Assembly: GCA_965230225.1 (NCBI GenBank)
Contig: CBDDKM010000001.1
Location: 217,651-281,650, forward strand
Origin: CALSMU01 sp965230225
GTDB lineage: Bacteria > Bacteroidota > Bacteroidia > Flavobacteriales_D > Parvicellaceae
Direction of reading: 5' to 3'
DNA: 64,000 nt
Shown here: positions 52,538 to 60,468 of the stretch, one piece after another
Numbering within the stretch: position 1 is the first letter of the stretch
Layout: every line of letters starts with the position of its first letter
The notes under the pieces: generated by a model
Database searches by the model: none
What the model saw: the letters and a program-made list of their open reading frames with translations, nothing else
Told to the model about the DNA's origin: nothing
Position numbers and translations under genes: made by a program

Positions 52538-54127
52538 ATGAAGTCTAATAAGCCATTACTAATATCTTATTTATTCCCGTTAGCACTGTATCTGCTTTTT
52601 GGTATGTTGATGGGAATGGGAGTATTTAATGGAACTACTCTAGAGCATTTGCTATTTTCATTTTTGTTAGGAACTAGTTCGCTTGCATTGGGAAAAAACA
52701 GGTGGCTGAGGTTGCTTCATTTAGTTTTCTCTGGAGTACTATTGTCTTTTTTGTTTTTAGCTGAGTTATCCATTTATCATCTGTACGAGAGCAGTATTGA
52801 CACTCCTACCATTTATATTTTATTAGAGTCCAATTATCAGGAAACCAAAGAGTTTGTTTCATCTTATTCCGACGGCTTTTTTATACTGATGGTAGTAGGC
52901 TATATCATAGCTCTTATGGTTCAGGTATACCTCTGGAGAAGAGCAAGCCATTTCATGTCCGTTTATACTATGAAGGGTAAGCAATTATGGGGGTTCCTGG
53001 TGGTCTTTGTTGTATCTGTAGGTGGAGAAATTGTTTTAAAAGAAAGGAATTTTACATTCTTAACGTATCGAGCCTATTGTGATTATCAGGATCAGTTTAA
53101 AGCAGAATCACAACAACTTAGTACAAGTACTTCAGACTCTTTTAAAGGAGCTAGTTGCAGCTCCGAAAAAATAACTGCTGTGATTATCATTGGTGAATCA
53201 TCGAGCAGAAATCATTATTCAATATACGGGTACGAGAGAAATACAACTCCTGAGTTGAACAAAATGAAAGACGATTTGGTAATTTACAATGATGTGATTA
53301 GTCCCCACTGCCACACTAGAGAATCGCTAACAGAAGCATTTACACTTGCCAATAGTACAGGAACCCCAGCATTGAATGGCTCGATTATTCAGTTAGCTAA
53401 TGAAGCTGGTTTTGAAACTTACTGGATTTCTAATCAAGTGCCCATTGGATATTTCGAAACATCAGTAACTCGTTTGGCACACGCTGCAGATCAGGAAGTA
53501 TTCATTAACAGGAACCACAGCAATGAAACCACTCCTTTGGACGAAGAGTTATTACCTCACTTTAATAAGGCATTAAATGATCCTGCTCCTAAAAAGTTAA
53601 TCGTAATTCATTTGTTGGGGAATCATGCGATTTATTCTAATCGATACCCAGCTCAGTTTAACTTGTTTCAAGATCAACCAAATACACTTTTTAAGCACGA
53701 AGAAGCCTATCAAACCATTAATGAGTACGATAATAGCATTGCATATACAGACAACATAGTTGCAAATATCATTCAGCAAACAAGAACTCAATCGGAAAAT
53801 GGGTTTGCCCTATATTTCTCAGACCATGGAGAAGATGTTTATGAAACCATAGATAACTTTGATCATAATGATCTTAAGTGCACCAAACCGATGTGTGAGA
53901 TACCATTTGTTTTATGGGCTTCCGAAAATATAAAGAACAAGTGTTTAACGGATCCATCCAGAAAGTATATGACAGATGACTTGTTTCATACTCTGGCAGA
54001 ACTGTTAGAGATTAAATCTGAGGTGATAGACGTTACTAAAAGTGTGGTTTCCTCCAACTTTATTTATAAGGATAGGATTATTCCTTCCGGCAGTAATTAT
54101 GAATCCATAAAAAAACCGGATCATTGA
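52538..54127 (+). CDS. Phosphoethanolamine transferase (EptA/sulfatase family)
   Basis: 529 residues from ATG 52538; an in-frame TTG 12 bases earlier lies against the terminator and was not chosen. The N-terminus has about five membrane segments (to about 175), then a periplasmic alkaline-phosphatase-like domain. IIIGESSSRNHYSIYGYERN carries the metal ligand Glu220 and the nucleophile position Ser221, where the well-studied EptA enzymes have Thr. HLLGNHAIYSNRYP and FSDHGED (Asp429, His430) give further zinc ligands. Such enzymes add phosphoethanolamine to lipid A or other glycolipids, which can lower sensitivity to cationic peptides; the acceptor here is unknown. Confidence 0.9.
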   Translation: MKSNKPLLISYLFPLALYLLFGMLMGMGVFNGTTLEHLLFSFLLGTSSLALGKNRWLRLLHLVFSGVLLSFLFLAELSIYHLYESSIDTPTIYILLESNYQETKEFVSSYSDGFFILMVVGYIIALMVQVYLWRRASHFMSVYTMKGKQLWGFLVVFVVSVGGEIVLKERNFTFLTYRAYCDYQDQFKAESQQLSTSTSDSFKGASCSSEKITAVIIIGESSSRNHYSIYGYERNTTPELNKMKDDLVIYNDVISPHCHTRESLTEAFTLANSTGTPALNGSIIQLANEAGFETYWISNQVPIGYFETSVTRLAHAADQEVFINRNHSNETTPLDEELLPHFNKALNDPAPKKLIVIHLLGNHAIYSNRYPAQFNLFQDQPNTLFKHEEAYQTINEYDNSIAYTDNIVANIIQQTRTQSENGFALYFSDHGEDVYETIDNFDHNDLKCTKPMCEIPFVLWASENIKNKCLTDPSRKYMTDDLFHTLAELLEIKSEVIDVTKSVVSSNFIYKDRIIPSGSNYESIKKPDH

Positions 54128-54140
54128 CCCGGTTTTAAAA
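54111..54140 (+). terminator. Terminator overlapping the stop codon of the transferase gene
   Basis: AAAACCGG (54112-54119) pairs with CCGGTTTT (54129-54136); the last codons and stop TGA are inside the hairpin. A/T-runs on both sides fit two-way use with the convergent DUF5606 gene. Confidence 0.82.
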
Positions 54141-54142
54141 TT

Positions 54143-54589
54143 TTATTCAGCTTCTTCAGAACTTGCTTCTGGTTCAGTTTCCTCAGCTTCTTCTGTTTTT
54201 TCTTCTTTCAGTTTTAACATCTCAGCATCGTGAAGGAAGTTGTACCATTGGAATAATTTTTTGATGTCTGATCCATAAACTCGATCTTCATCATATTCCG
54301 GTAGTATAGCTCTTAAATAGTCTCTAAGTTGGTTGATATCATCTTTATGACTTGGTGCCTTTCCTCCATCTTCTTTTTCGTAAATCGAACGATAAACGTC
54401 AGATAATAGTTCGTCTCCTTCGTAAGTATATATACTGATATCTTCTAATGCACTAATTCTGTTCGAGGCGTAAGCAGGGAATTTTTTTCCATCTGTTACT
54501 GATTGTACGATAACGCTGTTTTTACTTTGTCCAACAACAGTGTATAATCCACCTTTTCCTGAAATTGCAATTATTCCTGATAAATCCAT
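54143..54589 (-). CDS. DUF5606 family protein
   Basis: 148 residues from ATG 54589; a TTG at 54604 adds five residues, but MDLSGIIAISGKGGLY is the usual family start. The N-terminal part (about 1-65) is a small beta domain, the middle is helical with DINQLRDYLRAILPEYDEDRVY, and the last 22 residues are a Glu-rich low-complexity tail. It is a cytoplasmic protein typical of Bacteroidota; its function is not known. Confidence 0.88.
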   Translation of the reverse strand: MDLSGIIAISGKGGLYTVVGQSKNSVIVQSVTDGKKFPAYASNRISALEDISIYTYEGDELLSDVYRSIYEKEDGGKAPSHKDDINQLRDYLRAILPEYDEDRVYGSDIKKLFQWYNFLHDAEMLKLKEEKTEEAEETEPEASSEEAE

Positions 54590-54614
54590 TCTCTCAATTT
54601 TCAATTATGACGTA

Positions 54615-54622
54615 CAAAAATA
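54615..54622 (-). promoter_or_regulatory. Candidate -7 element for the DUF5606 gene
   Basis: Read on the minus strand it is TATTTTTG, an exact TAnnTTTG match, 25 bases before the ATG. A TTG (CAA at 54647-54649) lies 24 bases upstream, within the protease gene's 3' end. Confidence 0.5.
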
Positions 54623-54632
54623 AAAATATTGA

Positions 54633-57431
54633 CTATTCCAGCACTACAATTTTATGAATATCGGTAGTACCATCCATAACCACTTGAATATAGTAGGTTC
54701 CGGCCTCTAAATCTTTTACAGAAATTAATGCAGTTGAGGTTAGGTTGTTCTCAACTTGAATCAGTTTTCCGATACCATCAAAAACTTTAAGATTCCAGTT
54801 GGGATGATTGGCTGTTATGGAGAACGACCCGTTGTTAGGGTTAGGAAATACAGAAGAATGATTTATCTCCGAATTGTGGATGCCAACCGAGTTAAAATCA
54901 AAATTGGTTGAAATAGAACTGCATGAATTAATATCTGTTACTTCTACAGTGTAGGTTCCATTTTGCGTAGCAATGTGAGTTTCTGAATTTGCACCAGCAA
55001 TTGGGTTACCATCCAGATACCATTGGTAAAATGCCATTCCTCCGTCAGTGCTTAACGTATCCAGGCTCGCATTAATTGTAGGAGTTGTTGGAAGTGGGTT
55101 TTCGATAACGTTTACTACACATAAACTATCGGTAGTACAGCCATAATTGTCGATTCCAATAATGTAACCATTAAATGGTGTGGTAAATGTTCTTGGGTTT
55201 TCCGTAGAGCCATCTCCCCATTCAATAGAATCAAAGAAACCTGTAACTGCGATGCTTAAGCTATCATTCTCACAGAAATAATAATTGCTGGTTATGCAGT
55301 TTACTGTTGGTGGAGTAGGCTCAAACAAACTAATGAATAATGTGTCACTGCTGCACCCGGAAGAGTCGATGGTAGTTACATAAGTGTCTATGCTATCCGA
55401 AAAATACTGGTTAATAGTTGTGTCTCCGTTTTGCCATAAGAAGTACTCATTGTTTCCTAAAATAGTGATGAGTGTACTATCGTTTTCGCAAATGGCATTG
55501 TTTCCTGAGTAAGAAGGAGTAAAGTTAGAATGTATTAGGGTATTCAGTCCATCTGCTTTTCCATAACCGTAACTTGGATTGGGGAGGATGCCTGTATATC
55601 CATCGGAATAGGTGTTGGATGTAATGGCGTTCTTAAATTCATCTGAGGTGGCCTTGGGGCATTTTTCCAGATAAAGTGCAGCAATTCCTGCCACAACAGG
55701 GCTAGACATTGAAGTTCCTCCATTGGATGCATGAAGCCCACCATACCCCAGTAATGTGTCTTGAGGGGCATTAGCATTGATATCGTCAATCAGGTTCATT
55801 GGGTAGGCACTTACCGTAGTTGCACCAGAGGCACAAACATCCGGTTTTATCAATCCGGTTCTGGCGGGTCCTCTACTTGATCCAGCATCAATTTCCCCTC
55901 TGTTTAATCCATTGGGTAACCAATTATTGAATTTATTTACATAGCCACTGTCGTTTACATAATTACCCACGGTTATTACGTGTGGTGAACATTGAAATGA
56001 ACTCACAATGGTTTGAAGAGAATCGGGAAATACATAATGTGCCAGTTCACTAGCTGGTAGAATGGTATCTGCTCGATCTTCCATGTGGGAAATTCCAAAC
56101 CCCAAATGAGACCAAACATTAAAATTACCGGTACCGTAAGTTTCGAATCGATAGAAGTATTGGTTCGAATCTGGAGTAGGTAAGTAGGCTTGAACTAAAT
56201 ATTGACCATCTCTTAATTCGGTCCAGTATTGTATAGTAGCCAGAATATCATTATTGGAGTTTCTAATGGTATCGTGAACCAGAGTGTTCAAATTTGGTTG
56301 TACATTAAAGAAATTTCCTCTCGCTCTGAACTCATGTGCAGGAGTTATTTTATCAGCTCCCATTCCGAAGTAAACATTGTTAAAGTCTGCTGTATCTGCC
56401 CATAGTTCAAGAAATCCTGCTGACCCTCCAAAAGCAGAAGAAGGGTTAATTTTAAACCAGGTAAAGGAGGTGTCAGTTGCAACATCTGTATGAAGGTGGT
56501 AATTTCCCCATGCTCCTGAATTTCCAGCAGAAGCAACGTATAGCCTTCCTCTTTTATCATTGATCAAACTATCTATATATAACGCATAAGGATCTAAACC
56601 ATCATGCGATCCAAGATAAGTACCAACACTAGCATTTATAACACAAGGTTTACCAATGGAATCGGCAATGTGATAAATGTATTCTGTAGCATCAACAATA
56701 GTGGCTAACCAATCTGGAGCACTAAAGTTGCTTTCTACCATAACAATATCTGTATTAGGCGCTACTCCTTTATGAGTGCCATTGGCAAATGCGTTTCCTG
56801 ACCCCGCTCCGGCCACGGTGGTTCCATGCCCCCACTGATCAGAGTGGTTAGGGATATCCAGATTTATGGCAGCACTATCCCAATGTTGACCATATCCATA
56901 TTCTGCAGGAGTATCACCGTTAACAGGTCTGGTTTGATCCCAAATGTATAGAATTCTGGTACTACTATCAGGATGCATAAAATCAGGGTGCTTCCAGTCA
57001 ATTCCTGTGTCAATGTACCCCATTAACACACCTTGTCCGGTGTAAGCAGTATCTAACGGAGCTTGTCCGCTGTGTACAGGGTTAATTCTATTGTTAACCC
57101 TCATAGTATCGTTCATGGGGTGCCCCTGGTAAGTTCTGAAGTTAACCGATGTAATACACTTTTCCTGAATCATTCCTTCCAGCTTATTAGAAGCAATTCT
57201 AATGTAATGCCACCCTTTTACTGAACCCCTGTATAACCCATTTCTAGACTCCAGTTGATTTTGGATTTCGGATAGGTTCCCTTTAACAAACAATCCAACA
57301 GGAACATCAGAGTCTCCATTGTTTTTTAGGTAATGTTGTAGGTAAAAGTTACCGTGTTCCGTCTTTTGAGCCAAACTCTGAATGGAAATAATGAGGGTAA
57401 GAAGTATTATGGGGAGTGAAATATATTTCAT
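54633..57431 (-). CDS. Subtilisin-family protease with type IX sorting domain
   Basis: 932 residues. Signal peptide 1-22 (ends SLAQ). A propeptide-like region (about 23-120) precedes an S8 domain with Asp141 (YIDTGIDW), His202 (QWGHGTTVAG) and Ser574 (GGTSMSSPVVAG); an insert of some 250 residues between His and Ser holds a beta-sandwich. Ig-like segments (about 640-840) follow, then a type A sorting domain from VFPNPNNGSFSI. It should be secreted through the type IX system and degrade proteins outside the cell. Its -7 element lies in the end of the HsdR-N gene. Confidence 0.92.
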   Translation of the reverse strand: MKYISLPIILLTLIISIQSLAQKTEHGNFYLQHYLKNNGDSDVPVGLFVKGNLSEIQNQLESRNGLYRGSVKGWHYIRIASNKLEGMIQEKCITSVNFRTYQGHPMNDTMRVNNRINPVHSGQAPLDTAYTGQGVLMGYIDTGIDWKHPDFMHPDSSTRILYIWDQTRPVNGDTPAEYGYGQHWDSAAINLDIPNHSDQWGHGTTVAGAGSGNAFANGTHKGVAPNTDIVMVESNFSAPDWLATIVDATEYIYHIADSIGKPCVINASVGTYLGSHDGLDPYALYIDSLINDKRGRLYVASAGNSGAWGNYHLHTDVATDTSFTWFKINPSSAFGGSAGFLELWADTADFNNVYFGMGADKITPAHEFRARGNFFNVQPNLNTLVHDTIRNSNNDILATIQYWTELRDGQYLVQAYLPTPDSNQYFYRFETYGTGNFNVWSHLGFGISHMEDRADTILPASELAHYVFPDSLQTIVSSFQCSPHVITVGNYVNDSGYVNKFNNWLPNGLNRGEIDAGSSRGPARTGLIKPDVCASGATTVSAYPMNLIDDINANAPQDTLLGYGGLHASNGGTSMSSPVVAGIAALYLEKCPKATSDEFKNAITSNTYSDGYTGILPNPSYGYGKADGLNTLIHSNFTPSYSGNNAICENDSTLITILGNNEYFLWQNGDTTINQYFSDSIDTYVTTIDSSGCSSDTLFISLFEPTPPTVNCITSNYYFCENDSLSIAVTGFFDSIEWGDGSTENPRTFTTPFNGYIIGIDNYGCTTDSLCVVNVIENPLPTTPTINASLDTLSTDGGMAFYQWYLDGNPIAGANSETHIATQNGTYTVEVTDINSCSSISTNFDFNSVGIHNSEINHSSVFPNPNNGSFSITANHPNWNLKVFDGIGKLIQVENNLTSTALISVKDLEAGTYYIQVVMDGTTDIHKIVVLE

Positions 57432-57450
57432 AGAAGTTATCTTATTCTAC

Positions 57451-57458
57451 CAAATTTA
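57451..57458 (-). promoter_or_regulatory. Candidate -7 element for the secreted protease gene
   Basis: Minus-strand TAAATTTG, an exact TAnnTTTG match, 19 bases before the ATG at 57431. Confidence 0.5.
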
Positions 57459-57908
57459 CTTCATTTCATTGTAATCCGGAATATCGTTTAAATAAGAAAA
57501 AGAGGCATTCGAAAAATTAATGTGACCACAATAGATGTCAATTCCGTTAGTTAATAATAAATATGGAGCCTGAATAATGGAATTGTACCTAAGCGCTTGA
57601 TGTAGAGTAGATTCGTCTATTTTTACCTCTGGAGCCTTACATTCAATTAGCATAATTGGTTTTGCATGGTTGTTGTAAAGTACAACATCAAACCTTTTAG
57701 GAAGGTTATTTACCAGTAGCCCCTTTTCAACTGCAATTAGCGACTTAGGGTAGTGTTTCTGTTCAATCAGAAACCAGATAACATGTTGTCTAACCCACTC
57801 CTCAGGTGTGAGCACGTACCATTTTTTTCGGATAATATCGAAAATGTGTACCTTGTCTGAGTCTCGTTTAATGTTGAATGGGTATGTAGGGAAATTTAAA
57901 TTTCTCAT
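57456..57908 (-). CDS. Solo HsdR N-terminal-like nuclease-fold protein
   Basis: 150 residues. It resembles only the N-terminal domain of type I restriction HsdR subunits. A PD-(D/E)xK core can be read: Asp74 in KRFDVVLY, then Glu89 and Lys91 in LIECKAP. No helicase domain, HsdM or HsdS is present, so it is not a working restriction system. In Bacteroidota a protein like this commonly lies near holA, as here (850 bases away), hinting at a link to replication or repair. Function unknown. Confidence 0.85.
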   Translation of the reverse strand: MRNLNFPTYPFNIKRDSDKVHIFDIIRKKWYVLTPEEWVRQHVIWFLIEQKHYPKSLIAVEKGLLVNNLPKRFDVVLYNNHAKPIMLIECKAPEVKIDESTLHQALRYNSIIQAPYLLLTNGIDIYCGHINFSNASFSYLNDIPDYNEMK

Positions 57909-57918
57909 GTGTTGAATA

Positions 57919-57926
57919 CAAAGTTA
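57919..57926 (-). promoter_or_regulatory. Candidate -7 element for the HsdR-N gene
   Basis: Minus-strand TAACTTTG, exact TAnnTTTG match, 10 bases before the ATG, leaving a very short leader. Confidence 0.5.
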
Positions 57927-57936
57927 TTAAAGAAAT

Positions 57937-58710
57937 ATGAAGACGAAAAAAGAGATTGTTGAGAACTGGTTACCAAGGTATACCGGAGTGAATTTAGAAG
58001 ATTTTGGTCAGTACATTTTGCTGACCAACTTTAATAATTACGTTGATCTGTTTGCAAAGGTCAAAGGCGTAGAAGTAAATGGTAAGGGAAAGGCGATGCC
58101 TAGTGCTACCGCTGATGGAATTACCATGATTAATTTTGGGATGGGAGCTGCCAATGCAGCCACCATAATGGATTTGTTATCTGCTATAAGTCCAAAAGCA
58201 GTATTGTTTTTAGGGAAATGTGGAGGATTAAAAAAGAAGAATAAATTGGGAGATGTCGTTTTACCAATTGCGGCTATAAAAGGAGAAGGTGCTTCCGACA
58301 ATTATATGCCTCCTGAAGTTCCGGCATTACCTGCTTTTAATCTTCAGCGAGCAGTTTCGCATGCAGTTAGGGAGCACGATTTGGATTACTGGACCGGTAC
58401 AGTTTATACGACTAGTAGACGAGTTTGGGAACACGACATTGAATTCAAAGAATACCTTAGGAAAATTAGAGCAATGGCAATAGATATGGAAACATCATCC
58501 ATTTTTACAGGAGGTTTTGCGAATAGTATTCCTACTGGAGCTTTATTACTTGTTTCGGATCAGCCAATGGTGCCGGAAGGTGTTAAAACAGATAAGAGCG
58601 ATGAGAAGATCACCACTGATTTTGTCACTAAACACATTATGATCGGAATAGATGCATTAAACGAATTGATCAATAATGGTCGATCTGTTCGACATTTAAG
58701 GTTTGATTAA
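57937..58710 (+). CDS. amn: AMP nucleosidase
   Basis: 257 residues. It cleaves AMP to adenine and ribose 5-phosphate. The nucleoside phosphorylase fold shows FGMGAANAATIMDLL, FLGKCGGLKKKNKLGDVV and the MAIDMETSSIF signature with the ribose-binding Glu. It lacks the N-terminal regulatory domain of E. coli Amn (484 residues). It is divergent from the HsdR-N gene, with only 28 bases between. Confidence 0.9.
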   Translation: MKTKKEIVENWLPRYTGVNLEDFGQYILLTNFNNYVDLFAKVKGVEVNGKGKAMPSATADGITMINFGMGAANAATIMDLLSAISPKAVLFLGKCGGLKKKNKLGDVVLPIAAIKGEGASDNYMPPEVPALPAFNLQRAVSHAVREHDLDYWTGTVYTTSRRVWEHDIEFKEYLRKIRAMAIDMETSSIFTGGFANSIPTGALLLVSDQPMVPEGVKTDKSDEKITTDFVTKHIMIGIDALNELINNGRSVRHLRFD

Positions 58711-58744
58711 TAAGCTAATTCCTTCCTAATTAGAATTTAGATTT

Positions 58745-58752
58745 TAATTTTG
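58745..58752 (+). promoter_or_regulatory. -7 element directly in front of holA
   Basis: TAATTTTG matches TAnnTTTG exactly and ends 4 bases before ATG 58757. No TTG at -33. A leaderless transcript would result. Confidence 0.45.
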
Positions 58753-58756
58753 TCTC

Positions 58757-59761
58757 ATGACTTATGAGGAGATACTTTCGGATCTGAAAAAGGGGAACTA
58801 TAAACCCATCTATTTTTTACAGGGAGAAGAAGGTTATGCCATAGATAAAATTACCGATTACATTGCGGAAAATGTGCTGGATGAGTCCGAGAGGGACTTT
58901 AACCAAACGGTATTTTATGGAAGAGATGTAAATATTCTGGACCTTATAAGTGCTGCAAAGCGATTCCCAATGATGGCACAACACCAGGTCATCATCGTTA
59001 AAGAAGCTCAAGATTTATCAAGAACGATAGATAAGTTAGAGGATTACGCTAAAAATCCCATGGAATCGACGATACTTGTAATCAATTATAAGTACAAGAA
59101 ACTGGATGGAAGAAAGCCTTTGAGTAAACTCCTAAAAAAGGAGCAGATTTTATTTACTTCCGACAAGATTAAAGATTATAAGTTACCGGATTGGATTGTT
59201 GCTTATTGCAAAGAGAAAGGGTTGTCCATTAGTCCAAAAGCTTCCATTTTAATGAGTGAGTATTTGGGAAATGACCTTAGTAAAATTGCAAATACCATCG
59301 AGAAACTATTGGTTGTATTAGATGGCGATACGGTAATTGATGAAAAGGTAATTCAGCGCAATGTTGGAATCTCCAAGGATTTTAATTTGTTCGAATTAAA
59401 TAATGCCCTGGCAGAGAAGAACGTTTACAAATCCAACCTAATTGTAAACCATTTTGCTCAAAACCCTAAGTCACACCCATTGGTGGTAACACTTAGTTCT
59501 TTGTATAATTACTTTACCAAGTTAATGAAGTATCATTTTTATGCCCCTAATGTTGGTGAGCGGGAGTTGGCTGGAATTATAGGCGTACATCCATTTTTCC
59601 TTAAGGATTATAAAATTGCTGCAAGAAATTATACCAAGGGAAAACTAGCCAGAATATTTGGCTACCTAAGAGAGTATGATTTACAAGCTAAAGGTGTAAA
59701 TAATGTATCTGCTAACGATGGCGAACTTCTGAAAGAGTTAGTGTTTAAAATACTGCACTAA
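58757..59761 (+). CDS. holA: DNA polymerase III subunit delta
   Basis: 334 residues (E. coli 343). Delta is the wrench of the clamp loader that opens the beta clamp. The start YKPIYFLQGEEGYAIDKI, then MMAQHQVIIVKEAQDL and a degenerate AAA+ region are typical; the C-terminal collar domain is about 215-334. It converges on the gene at 59758 with a 4-base overlap. Confidence 0.93.
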   Translation: MTYEEILSDLKKGNYKPIYFLQGEEGYAIDKITDYIAENVLDESERDFNQTVFYGRDVNILDLISAAKRFPMMAQHQVIIVKEAQDLSRTIDKLEDYAKNPMESTILVINYKYKKLDGRKPLSKLLKKEQILFTSDKIKDYKLPDWIVAYCKEKGLSISPKASILMSEYLGNDLSKIANTIEKLLVVLDGDTVIDEKVIQRNVGISKDFNLFELNNALAEKNVYKSNLIVNHFAQNPKSHPLVVTLSSLYNYFTKLMKYHFYAPNVGERELAGIIGVHPFFLKDYKIAARNYTKGKLARIFGYLREYDLQAKGVNNVSANDGELLKELVFKILH

Positions 59762-60468
59762 ACATTACCTGGGAAGAATTCTAGTCCGAAGGTTAATCTT
59801 GGCAATTCCGTGTAAAAGTCCGAAGAGAAAATATTCGAAACTCGATACTTGGTATAAATTGCCCAGGTATTTTTTCCAACTCTTACCAATGGGCCATACT
59901 CTAACCTTTCAATATTATCTAGTTTTTTACCAATCGCTTTTGTAATATCTCCATTGGTGTATTCCCAATGAGTTACATGTCTTCTTCCGAAATTATAATT
60001 AGCAAATCCTCCTAAATCCAGATAACTTCCTAATTGGTTTCCCCTTCTAGGTTTGAAGTTGATTTGCAGATAGCCTGATGCTCCAACTTTGTAGAAAACA
60101 TATTTCTCCTTTATCAATTCCGGAGAGATACCAACAGGATCTCCAACTTTGACTCTGTGAGATGATAAACTTAAATCAAAGTCTAAACCAAGAGCAAGTA
60201 AATTGTTTAGCTTAAAGTGCTCTCTTGTCCCAGATTTTAACTCAAAGGATTTTCCATGAATGATATCAATGTGATCTTCATCCAAATGGGAAATGCCTCC
60301 AATATGCCAACCAACTCCAAAGTAAGGGTAGTAGAAGAATCCTCTATTAGGACCAAAATTATTGTCAATTTCTGCAAAATCTTCAGGTACAGTTTGCTTG
60401 AGAAGAACAGTTTGTCCAATGGAAACGATCGAAATCGAAATGGCTAGTAGTGTGGTTAATACTTTCAT
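59758..60468 (-). CDS. Exported protein, probable outer-membrane barrel
   Basis: 236 residues. Signal peptide about 1-18 (ends VSIGQ). The mature chain alternates hydrophobic and polar residues in strand-like stretches (GFFYYPYFGVGWHIG, NLLALGLDFDLSLSS, VGASGYLQINFKP, LPRLTFGLEFFPGNV), suggesting a small beta-barrel. The family is not recognised. Its start overlaps the stop of the upstream protease gene by one base, so the two are probably one operon. Confidence 0.68.
   Translation of the reverse strand: MKVLTTLLAISISIVSIGQTVLLKQTVPEDFAEIDNNFGPNRGFFYYPYFGVGWHIGGISHLDEDHIDIIHGKSFELKSGTREHFKLNNLLALGLDFDLSLSSHRVKVGDPVGISPELIKEKYVFYKVGASGYLQINFKPRRGNQLGSYLDLGGFANYNFGRRHVTHWEYTNGDITKAIGKKLDNIERLEYGPLVRVGKNTWAIYTKYRVSNIFSSDFYTELPRLTFGLEFFPGNV

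Noticed and set aside
57456..57908. Type I restriction system
   Set aside because: Only an HsdR N-terminal-like domain is present; no helicase part, HsdM or HsdS is nearby.
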